Assembly: GCA_001931875.2 (NCBI GenBank)
Contig: MSJH02000665.1
Coordinates: forward strand, 1 to 27,397
Source: Byssochlamys sp. IMV 00236
Taxonomy: Eukaryota > Ascomycota > Eurotiomycetes > Eurotiales > Thermoascaceae
Direction of reading: 5' to 3'
Length of the DNA stretch: 27,397 nt
Shown here: positions 11,812 to 21,071 of the stretch, in pieces
Layout of the letters: each line of letters begins with the position of its first letter
Position numbering within the stretch: position 1 is the first letter of the stretch
Program-made: the position numbers and the translations under genes
Notes under the pieces: model-generated
What the model saw: the letters and a program-made list of their open reading frames with translations, nothing else
Databases searched by the model: none
What the model was told of the DNA's origin: nothing

Positions 11812-14800
11812 ATGAAAAGACTATTATGGCCATTAGTATTGTGCTATTCTATACTGGCTATAGAAGTGCCTACTCTTAGATTAGACGATATTGGTCAATT
11901 AGGCTTCATTGGCGATTATGTTGGTATATCCCCATTTGAAGATGCTCGACAAACTGAATCGATACCCCAAAATACTTCAGCACTCTACATTCATCATAAC
12001 AACCTTTTTACCCTATTTTCAACTATCGACGGCTCTATAGAGGCTTATTGTCAACTAGACAAATCAAATTATATCCTAGGCGGTCAATTTAATACCATTA
12101 ATCATACACAATATAATAATATAGTTCAACTCAACCTAGATACATTACAACTTGCTCCTTTACAACAAGGATTAAATGGCCCTGTGAGGGCACTTTATTG
12201 CTTCAACCAATCCGTTTATGTCGGTGGTGAATTTGATAGACCAATGGGTGATTCAATAAATTACGGCCATACAGCATTATGGCAAGGAAACAAGTGGATA
12301 CCTTTACCTTGGCAAGGCTTCAATGGCCCGGTCTATTCAATTATTCCAATAGAGCAATCATCTTCCATTTGGTTTGCTGGTCAATTCAATACAACCAGTG
12401 ATGGAAAATATACAAATCAATCATATCAACAGTCTGTCGATTTAATATCTTTAGCAGTAAGAAAAAAAAAAAAGTTTATGCCAGGAGGGGGAAACTCACC
12501 CTTAAAAAAAGACTATAACTGCAGGGAATAGTGCGCCTAATACAGATCCAGCTAGCGTTGTCTGTTCACAGTCTCCCTGGTTACTACGAGGTGGTAATCC
12601 TGGTTATTGGCAAGCTTCGTTTCCATTTCCTATACAACCCTCTCTTTTTCGACTAAAGAATACGAATATCAATGGAACAGGCACTCGTCAGTTTAGCATT
12701 ATTTCCTTAGGATCCAATGATTACTTCAACCTCTCCTATATAGATCCAGCCACACAGCAGATCCAACATTGTTCAGAAGCTTGTTTACTGTCTAATACGA
12801 GCGACTATCAGGATTTTATTGTCTCAACTCCTTTAAGCACCAATGGAATTAGAATCAATATTGACAGTTGGTACGGTTCACGAGGTGGATTGGGTGGTGT
12901 GCAAATATTTAGATCAGATACATCACTCCAACCTCACTTGACTTCAAGTAATATCAACGGCAGTTGTTCAAGTAATCCAGAGCCTTCTTCGACATTTGCA
13001 ATCACTGGCAACTGGACAGAGACTTATGCTTTTGGAACCTATCAAAATTTCCTAACATCAACGTTCCCTGCATCTCAACTTTCTTCTGCAGATGTTTCAG
13101 TTACTTATAACCCGTAAGTGAGAACCTCATTATCACCCAATCACTATTTCTGACTCTTTTCTAGATACATCTCAGCACAAGGCATGTATAATGTTTATGC
13201 AACCACACCTGGTTGTGTAGGAACTAGCAACTGTAATCAGCGTACCAATGTTGAACTTACCATCGAACTTACACCTGGCAACCAGCAGCATATATCACTT
13301 AGCCAACAGAACTATCAGGATCAAAGAACATTGATCTATCAGGGTATCGTCAGCTCATCAACCGGTTCGTTTCAACCTACGATCACTCTCAGAGTCAATC
13401 CATCCAATATCACACAACCATCATCAGATACAGTCTCTATCATTGCAGATTCTATCGAATTTGTACGAAATGATACCTACCCAACACTTTCAAGCATTTT
13501 GCAGTTTTTCCCATCCAACAATTCCTGGTCTGCTTTACCAGGTATATAATCATGAACCATTATTGCTTTTCATCTGATACTTATGTTTTATAGATCAATT
13601 ATCTATCGGGTCTACTGTAAGGACACTAAGCGCACATGGTGATAATGTCTATATTGGCGGTCAGTTGACCAATAGCTCTTACAGTAATATCGTATCTTAC
13701 AATCATCAGCAACAAAGATTGATTCCTCCAAGTCAATCAGGATTAAATGGTGTTGTTACATCATCTGTAGTCATAGGATCCAGTAAGTTTTGTATATAAT
13801 TCAATATTCAAACTATGCTCATACAGGTTTTTATGATTTTTAGAGCTCATCGTTGGTGGCAACTTTACTGATACCCAAGTCTCGCAAAATATCGGTTTGA
13901 ACCATGTTGCTATTTATGATACTGAAGCAGGTACATGGTCCGCAATGAACCAAGTAAGTAAAACAATAGTAATATAAAAAGGACACACAATAAACTAACT
14001 TGTACAAAAAAAGGGGGTCAATGGTACCGTGACGCATTTGTATGCCACAGACAACGAAAATATTCATCTATCAGGTCAATTCAATTATGCATCATCCATG
14101 CCTGTCTATGGTAACGCTGAATGGAGTCTTTCCAGTAACGCATGGGTACCCGCTTCCTCCTTTGTGCTCGGTCCTGTCACGTATATGATTCCTCTCAACT
14201 CTACCGCTAGTCTCTACTTTGGTAATATCAAGAATGCTCAAAGCTATTGGGCTATGAACGCAGCATCTATGTCATCGTCATCATCAAGTTGGTCCAATTT
14301 GATCAGCCAAGTTGACCCAAGTGCAACAATTCACTCGGGTATCCTTTGGAAAGACGACAGTGTGATCTTAGGTGGATCATTTAACCTGAACCAGACACAG
14401 TATCAGGTTGTCATGTATCAGCAAGGAACCTGGCAAGGTCTGTTGCAGGGCATTCAAGGAGATATAAAGACAATGTTGATTATTGATGACAAGTTATTCA
14501 TGGGTGGTAACTTTACTGGCCCTCATAATATGAGCAGCTTGGGCATGTATGATCTAAATAAACGCAGTCTGTCTGCCGTTTATGGTTTATATGGTAAGCC
14601 AATGAAGAAAGAAAAATAAAAACGATGACTTAGTTATCTTGATGTAGATGCCAATCAAAGACCTGGTCAAGTCAATGTGATTCGCTCCAATGGACAGATG
14701 GTCTTTGTGGGTGGTGATTTTAACTATGCAGGACTATTAAATTGTGGATGTGTCTGTAGTCTATCCATCGATCATCTTCAATGGGCACAGATTAGCCAGA

Positions 14801-15940
14801 ATAGTTTGGCTGGCACTGTAAATGATATGGTGGTTCAAAACAATGGGACTATTGTCGTTGTGGGCGATTTAAAGGTTGACAATACACCTACTCCTATAGC
14901 TCAACTTGGCAATAATCGGTGGACGGCATTTACTGCGAATGTATCTCAGCCTCAGTCACTCTTGTTGACACCAGATGGTAAACAGTATATAGTTTCTGGA
15001 AGGTAAGTAATAGATCAATAAAGTAGAACAATACTTATTATTATGTCTAGGCAACAAAACATGAGCTACATCGGCTCCTGGGATGGCCATCAGTTTACAG
15101 CCTTAAATCAGTCGAATCTTGATCCTTCTTCGATACTTCAACAACTACTCTATGTTCCTACGTCATCTAGCACTATGTTAATGGCGGTAGGACACATGTC
15201 TATTGATAATAAGAGCAGTAGCGCTGCACTCTATGATGGTTCGCAATGGTATTCCACTGTACTCACTGCATCTGCGGATGGATCTGCAGGCAGTGTGAGA
15301 CAGTTATTGACTACATCCAACTGCTGTTCCTCTTTACCCGGGCGCAAGAGATACCTCTCTGTTCCAGCTGTTGTCCTGGTCTCTCTTGGTATTTCACTAG
15401 CGATCTTATTCTGTCTTGTAGCTATTGGTCTCTTGGTCCTGTTCCTTCGACGTCGATACAATAGTCCGACGTATATTCCACCGCCTGAATGGAAGCCACG
15501 AGATCAGACCGCGATGGGCTATACAACGGGAGCTACACTACTACCAACCAGTGTGGATATGACAGATGCGCGACAACGACGATTCTCAAATACGACAACG
15601 ACACTAGTGCCATTCAGTGCACTCTTGGCTGCTGCCCTGCGCCACAATGATGAGCAACCAGCGAGCGAAGAGTCACCCAAGGTGTATTATGCCAAGTATC
15701 CATTTGAAGCCAAGGAAGTTGGTGAATTAGCATTTGATGCGAATGCACCTATTGTTGTAACAGATATGACAGACAATGTCTGGTGGATGGGATACATAGA
15801 TGACGGTAATATATATATATATATATATGTATATAGAGTCTCTTGAAACTGATCATTTATATATAGGCTCAGGAAATGCGGTGTCTGGTCTTTTCCCAAG
15901 CAATTATGTAACAAAAAGAAAGCCAACAGGAGTTGAATAG
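11812..15940 (+). CDS. RAX2: RAX2-like cortical polarity protein with a C-terminal SH3 domain
   Basis: Large single-pass membrane protein of the Rax2 family, which marks growth or bud sites at the cortex in fungi. Nine exons: 11812-12456, 12512-13113, 13165-13541, 13594-13782, 13844-13953, 14014-14593, 14648-15002, 15051-15805, 15867-15940. They join in frame to 1228 aa (yeast Rax2 1220). An N-terminal signal peptide (MKRLLWPLVLCYSILA) is followed by a large N-glycosylatable ectodomain with many blade-like GGxF motifs (GGQFNT, GGEFDR, GGNFTD, GGSFNL, GGNFTG, GGDFNY) and the family block TITAGNSAPNTDP. One membrane segment lies at about 1057-1085, followed by RRR. The cytoplasmic tail ends in an SH3 domain (about 1164-1221: YYAKYPFEAKEVGELAF, NVWWMGYIDDG, GLFPSNYV). 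Yeast Rax2, as I know it, has only a short tail. Confidence 0.93.
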
Positions 15941-15967
15941 AAATGAAATATATATATTTATATAATC

Positions 15968-15973
15968 TTTATT
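15968..15973 (-). terminator. Candidate poly(A) signal AATAAA for the GSKIP-domain gene
   Basis: The minus strand reads AATAAA 7 nt after the stop codon. Usual cleavage 10-30 nt further on would fall at about the RAX2-like stop codon, so the 3' ends of the two convergent genes abut. Confidence 0.45.
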
Positions 15974-15980
15974 GAATAAC

Positions 15981-16502
15981 TTAATTGATCCATTCATCAA
16001 AAGACTGAGGAGCGGTCATGGTATCGTTTTGTTGTTGTTGTTGTTGTTGTTGTTGTTTCCCTGAACTAGGTTCGAGCTGTTGAGACTGTACACTTTGTAG
16101 TTTATCATAGAGGGCCTGTTGAAAGCGCTCACGGAACATGGGCGAAATGGTCATCAATAAGTTTTCCATTGTTTCAAAATTATGTTCGAGGTGAGCTTGT
16201 ACGTTTTGAGCAGTAGATAAAGCAGGGTCGACATTACAAAGTGGTGAACAAGAAGTGACCTAGATTCACTTTTTTTAATTCACTTTTCCCTTTTATCTTT
16301 TTTTTTGCTCTCATTCTATTACTCTATAACCTTGGTCTGTTACTTCAACAACAATCATCACACCTTCAAGCAAGGTTAAGTCAAGTCTTCCAATATTATT
16401 AACCTCGTCTCGAACAAAGACAGTGGCTGAACCTGGAACAATGCCATAATCAAATTCTTTTGTAATGGCGTCCAGTTCTGCACTCAATGACGAAAATCTC
16501 AT
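15981..16502 (-). CDS. GSKIP-domain protein with polyQ stretch
   Basis: Small protein of 152 aa from two exons, 16502-16323 and 16259-15981, with a 63-nt intron. The frame is phase 0 across the join (TDQGYR to VTSCSP). The first exon, MRFSSLSAELDAITKEFDYG then LTLLEGVMIVVEVTDQGYRV, resembles the GSKIP/DUF727 fold, which in animals is found in a GSK3-beta and PKA interactor. The second exon adds a helical segment (ETMENLLMTISPMFRERF) and nine glutamines from CAA codons before the end QSFDEWIN. The partner in this fungus is unknown. The stop codon is 40 bp from that of the convergent RAX2-like gene. Family assignment is from motif resemblance. Confidence 0.72.
16028..16057 (-). repeat. (CAA)n trinucleotide repeat encoding polyQ
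   Basis: A run of GTT/GTTG on the plus strand reads as nine consecutive CAA codons in the GSKIP-domain protein. Pure codon use suggests it can vary in length between strains. Confidence 0.8.
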
Positions 16503-16623
16503 AAGTTGTGTATGTATATATAAAAAAAAAAAAAGAATAAAAAAGAAAAAGGGAAAAAGATGGGGAAAATTAATTTTCCGACATTGTCTCTCTATGCGTG
16601 TGCCTGGGTGTGGGGTATAAAGT

Positions 16624-18353
16624 TTAGTTTTTCTGAAAGAATTGAAACATGATCTTTCTGACAAAAGAAGATAGCACATCTGGTTCTTCTTGATAGAATG
16701 ACTATATATATAAAATATATAAGTATATATATATATATATAAGAATAGATCCTTTTTACCATAATGATACCCATCGCAGTACTGGCCATAAGGACCTCAA
16801 AGTATTTCATCTTGAATATCCAATGATGAGAGTATGCAATCTGATAGAGACTATGAACAGCCTTGGGTAAGACATAGAGAGCTAATTCACTACGTCTCTT
16901 TTTGTCTTCGATAAAGATAGACAAGTAAGAGCATATGAAACCAGCGAGACCATAGAGATATTTGGAATTCCACCGGCCAATGAGACCCGTCTTGAGTAAT
17001 TGACGATGCATGCAGATCTGATATTGATATACAGTGACAAATGTTGCCAAAAAGGCACCCGATTTAAGTGTGGCCTTGGTCGTCTTTGAGAGCATGCCAG
17101 TAGGGCTGTGGGCGGGTCAATAGATGAAATCAGCCTTTTTATAATCACTTACTCTTTTCGTAAATGTTGGGTCCGAAGAAGTAACATGGGCACAAAATGA
17201 AGTGTGCCGTATACAGGTAAGTAACTTTTGAATACATTGAAGAAACGTTCTATAGCTGTGAGGTTACAACTATCTACCCAGGGATGAAGGATTTCACTGA
17301 AGATAAAAAGGTTAAGAGGTGTATCCTATGTTTGTCTCTTTTACTTACCATGGTATAGCCGCTGGGTTCGGATCCAGTTGACTGATGACTTTTATGGCGT
17401 GAGAGGTAGGATGAAGATGCTGAATGGAATCTAGTGCAAGCTTAGGACTCACGGATATTCCACGGACATTAAGGTTATTCAGCATCAATGCCTCTTTTGG
17501 ACAACGTGCAGCTTGAATCATAAATGCATAAAAATCAGGTGGTAAGGTATCTGGTCTCATCTACCAAAAAAAAAAAGGTCAATTCATGTCACTCATCATC
17601 TGTGAACCTAAATGAATTACCGTGTAGGCATAGAGAACTTGAGCACAGGTAAGGCCAAAGAGCAAAGCATCTCCATTTCTAAAGTAAAAGATATCTCTTG
17701 CCTTTCCTGCATTATACACAGCCTGCAATGCTCTACAAACTAATGTTGATTCAATGTTAATTATAAACTCATCATTGTTACCTGACAAACAATTGTTGTG
17801 CAATATCGACACGACGCTCTTTTTTTTCAAAGAGGATACTTAGACCTGCAATAGCGCCGCTGACGAGACCATTGAGACGATCATCCTTGTTTCGATAAAT
17901 GCGCATGCCATTATTAATTGATTTCCACAAGAATGAAAATGATCCAAACATGGCAGCGAATCGAAGTGTATCCAGATTTTTAAAGGACGCATGCAGGATC
18001 ATGGCGAGTGGTGCTCTGAAACGTTTTTTTTTTTTGGTCATGTAAATGAATGCAAGTTTAAATTATCTCTTACTTTTTTCTCAGGACACGAATAAGGTAT
18101 AAACAGAAATTGACGCCTCCTCTTACTCCATATCCCAAGATAAACGCTCCTAATTCAATAGTGAGTCCCTCCCCCTCCAAGATATCAAAAAGGACACTTT
18201 ACTTGTGCCTCCCTTGAGAGCATGATCTAATACTTGACTATAATTCTTGGGTCTCGGCCAATCTGCTGGATCAAATCTTTCTGAAGGGTTTCTCTTTAAT
18301 TTCTCAACGAGACGTTGATAAGAAGAGGTTCTCGGTGGCTGTGTTTGAGACAT
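16624..18353 (-). CDS. TMEM135: TMEM135-like multi-pass membrane protein
   Basis: Homologue of animal TMEM135, a mitochondrial/peroxisomal membrane protein linked to organelle dynamics and fat handling, with a distant Tim17/Pmp24-like region. Eight exons (minus): 18353-18203, 18149-18074, 18015-17782, 17732-17621, 17560-17349, 17296-17153, 17105-16760, 16701-16624. They join in frame to 450 aa (human 458). Marker segments are AFILGYGVRGGVNFCLYLIR, NGLVSGAIAGLSILFE, the cysteine block CEILHPWVDSCN, YLPVYGTLHFVPMLLLR, and KYLYGLAGFICSYLSIFIED. Several hydrophobic helices are visible. Introns are 47-60 nt; the last is rich in TA repeats. I chose the ATG giving MSQTQPPRTSSYQRL because it directly follows a GA/CT-rich leader; an upstream in-frame ATG at 18404 lies within that low-complexity tract. 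Confidence 0.88.
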
Positions 18354-18708
18354 ACAAAGAGAGAGAGAGAGAAGAAAGAAAGAAACAAGTGATGATGAGG
18401 ACAAGGATAAAAAAGGAAGGTGATTTTGGGGCTAGTGACTTGATTTTACCCCAGATTCACGTGCCATGCTCAAGATCAACTCGTCTTTAGTTTATCGATA
18501 AGGCGTTTCCATAAAAGGAATGCACGTCTATTGATGTCACGGGGGGAGAGAGGGCACATACACACTTTCTAATACATGTCTGGTTGCATCATTTTATGCA
18601 TGATGACATTAAATATTGTATATACACAAGAGGTTGATTTATTAGAATCTATTATAATCAAGAAGGAGGGGATGAACCAGCAACCCATAAATAGAATGAA
18701 ATGAAGAA
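18354..18708. other. Intergenic stretch, TMEM135-like promoter side
   Basis: These 355 bp separate the TMEM135-like start from the F-box gene's stop, both on the minus strand. Next to the TMEM135-like start is a GA-repeat (CT-rich on the sense strand) at about 18358-18389. One CACGTG occurs near 18460. No gene or RNA was recognised. Confidence 0.4.
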
Positions 18709-19343
18709 TTATGCAGCAATGGTAGATAGAGGTAAACACAGTTCGGTGATTTGTAGGGTATATGTTAAAGGTGCTGGTGCTAAGGAACTAATGGAATCTG
18801 TCTTGAAATAATCTTGTTTTTGTAACTCTGGAGAAGGTGGAGGTGTAGGTAGTCTAGTTAGCTCTGCTTGCACTTGACATAAATCATTTTTTATATCCAT
18901 CTGTATTGTCTTTCCTTCTTTCATGCCTTTTTCTACTGTGATAATAAATGCATTCTTTGAACCATAGTCACTATTGTTCTTCCGTAAGAGTGAACAGTGA
19001 ATGGGTCTCTTGTGGTCAAACATGGTCTTTATCTTGACTGGATCCATCATGATGGAATAGTATGCCATTTTTGACACTGGATCAAATCGAATGGGCTGAG
19101 CCATAACTTGGCCAAGATGAATCTGAAATAAATAAGTATAAACAGATATCATTATAATAATGAATTCATGCTTACCAGTATACCCCATTCATCTTTGCTG
19201 GATCCTCTTCTGATTCTCCTTTCAATTTCAGATAAAGCATAGGATTGAAGTAATTTACAGGTACGTTCTATGCGCACCAAATCCTTGATGGATAAATAAC
19301 TTAGGATTTCTGTCAGAATTTCTGAAGGAAGCATCAAATCCAT
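18709..19343 (-). CDS. F-box protein
   Basis: Likely substrate-recognition subunit of an SCF ubiquitin ligase. Two exons, 19343-19176 and 19122-18709, with a 53-nt phase-0 intron, give 193 aa. The F-box is at the N-terminus (LPSEILTEILSYLSIKDLVR, then IERTCKLLQSYA, residues about 5-36) and would bind Skp1. The rest has no LRR or WD repeats. It looks like a small beta-rich domain (GQVMAQPIRFDPVSKMAYYS, KNAFIITVEKG) followed by a Pro-rich segment (RLPTPPPSPE). The target is unknown. Short F-box proteins of this type are common in Mucorales. Confidence 0.85.
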
Positions 19344-19919
19344 TTTGTAAAATAAATAATAGTGTGTGTGTGTGTATGAAAAAGAAAGGTAGAAAATAAT
19401 AGGTTGTATTTATACTAAATCAATTGTCCTATCAAATTATAAACTCCGTTTTCTGTTTATCATATATGGTATACCTTATATATCCATTATAGCTCCGTTT
19501 TAAAAATAAAACTTTCCCTTTTAGAGTAATCTTTATGGGTCCTTTCAATCGATAAGACATGATATATACAGAAAAACATAAGCGTCATTCCCCCCCTAGC
19601 AACAAATTACATTTTATTTTATCCTTTCTGTTTATGGGTATATCACCTTGTTTTTAATAGTAAAAAAAGCACCTTTTAAATACATGATGTTTTGTGGGGT
19701 GACAATAATCTCCACACACCGATACATTTACATAAACACATATACATATACACACACACATAAAAAAGCACCCGATCCTATAGATTATATCTCTTGGACA
19801 TTGCTGGTATCGGCATTTTAATTTAATACTATAGCCCAATTCAAGGGTTCTCCTTTTTTTTTATTTTGTTATCGATAAAGAAATAATATGTGTGTTACTT
19901 TATACGTCAGGGGTAAATC
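19344..19919. other. Intergenic stretch with CA/TG repeats
   Basis: This is upstream of the F-box gene and downstream of bL35m. It has a TG/CA repeat at about 19363-19375 immediately before the F-box ATG, and alternating CA/TA repeats at 19730-19761. No supported gene; the short minus-strand frame through 19654-19839 is only the translated CA/TA repeat. Confidence 0.4.
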
Positions 19920-20283
19920 TCAGCAAGAATAAGGTAAAGCCTTTTTAAGCATCTTTTTCTGTGTATTGTTTACAAACACAGTTCTTGATAATCGATTTGT
20001 TCTTTCAGGTGATAATCCACTGTTCAAGTGTCGAAGACCCGCTTGCCATCTTTTATAATTACCATTGGCAGTAGGAAAGAATCTACAGCGGGTTTAGTTC
20101 AAGGGTTTCTCTCTATTACATTTTAATTACCTTTTTTTAGCGCCTGAATGACTTTTGAGTTTATATGACATGCCTCTAGATCCAAATGGAATGGCTGACT
20201 TGACTGCATTGACTTTTAAGCTGTTATTTCTATTTGTCCAGTGTGTATGTGTGTGTTCTTTTTATACCTAATGTATTCAACAT
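19920..20283 (-). CDS. MRPL35: Mitochondrial large-subunit ribosomal protein bL35m
   Basis: Protein of the mitochondrial ribosome's large subunit. Three short exons (minus), 20283-20268 (16 nt), 20212-20131 and 20082-19920, with introns of 55 and 48 nt, join in frame to 86 aa. After a plausible mitochondrial presequence (MLNTLVNAVKSAIPFGSRGM) comes the bL35 hallmark YKLKSHSGAKKRF, then NGNYKRWQAGLRHL and RLSRTVFVNNTQKKMLKKAL and a PY near the end, all matching the family pattern. Without the first exon, an internal ATG (MSYKLKSHSG) would leave almost no presequence. No exon is long enough to stand out as an ORF, so ORF-based annotation would miss the gene. The first exon is the least certain part. 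Confidence 0.85.
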
Positions 20284-20416
20284 AATGCAAGGAATTTAAA
20301 AAAAAAGAGCAAGCTTAGAGAGAGAAAGAGTGGAGGGGGGAAAACAAAAAAATTAAAAAAAGTGACTGGTTTAGCCACACCTATTTTTTTGTTCTCTCTC
20401 TCTCTCTTTCATTACA
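20284..20416. promoter_or_regulatory. 133-bp bidirectional promoter, bL35m / ZC4H2-like
   Basis: Only 133 bp separate the two start codons. Each side carries its own CT-rich leader in the sense direction: CTCTCTCTCTCTCTTTC just before the plus-strand ATG, and CACTCTTTCTCTCTCT on the minus strand. An A/G-rich block lies between. No TATA box is obvious. Confidence 0.5.
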
Positions 20417-21035
20417 ATGAACAGCCAAACAGTAGATGCCAACTTGATTAAAAGTCAACTTCAATCACTTGATCTATTAAAGTAAAGACATGTGTTGGTG
20501 TACTATTACTTTATATTAAATCATTAAAGACAAAAGACACAGGCATTGATTGATGTAAAGAATACGCTTTTATCAAAGACAGAACTATTAGAACAAAAGA
20601 AGGGTCTGCTGGAACAAATCAATACAGAAAAGCAACGATTGTCTAAAGAAAAGAGATTACTATTTGATATGCTTCAAAGTATTCAACGTGATTTAGATTC
20701 AGTCACGGAAGCAGAGACACAGCTGACAAGAGAACACGAAGAATTAGAAAAGAACGTGACCAAGTATAGAATAGAACAGTATGAACCACTTCAAGGTAAA
20801 TGAATAGTACATGTCGATGATCATTATTACCAACTAATTTTACAGATGAGGTCAATGAGATACGTGCACAGAGCGGAATGATCAAATTACCGCATATCCA
20901 GCAGGAATTGGAGGCACAAATGGCCAAGTAAGGTTTAAACTCCATTTATTGATTTAAATAACATTTCTATATTATTATAGATTATTAGAAGACAGAAGGA
21001 TGAAATGGCAAGAGTCGAGCAACAGAAGGAGATAA
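20417..21035 (+). CDS. ZC4H2-like coiled-coil protein without the zinc finger
   Basis: Four exons, 20417-20481, 20530-20795, 20846-20927 and 20981-21035, join in frame to 155 aa. Nearly the whole protein is coiled coil (LLSKTELLEQKKGLLEQINT and onward). The stretch EQYEPLQDEVNEIRAQSG followed by IKLPHIQQELEAQ and RMKWQES aligns in pattern with the end of the coiled-coil region of animal ZC4H2 (EYKPLKEHVDALR, LPDL, KAEWQ). Animal ZC4H2 continues into a C4H2 zinc finger; here a stop follows RRR directly, and no cysteine/histidine cluster is seen downstream before the convergent SHQ1 gene. Role is unknown. The first intron's acceptor (20529) was chosen because it alone keeps the frame. Confidence 0.72.
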
Positions 21036-21071
21036 CCAAGTAGTACATATGCCATCATTCATGCATTTGGC

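Noticed and set aside
15981..16169. Separate small polyQ gene starting MENLLMTIS
   Set aside because: The frame is open upstream to a good acceptor (16260) and joins in phase to the GSKIP-like exon, giving one 152-aa protein.
16684..16745. (TA)n-rich stretch as a regulatory element
   Set aside because: It is the last intron of the TMEM135-like gene. Simple TA repeats are common here and carry no specific signal.
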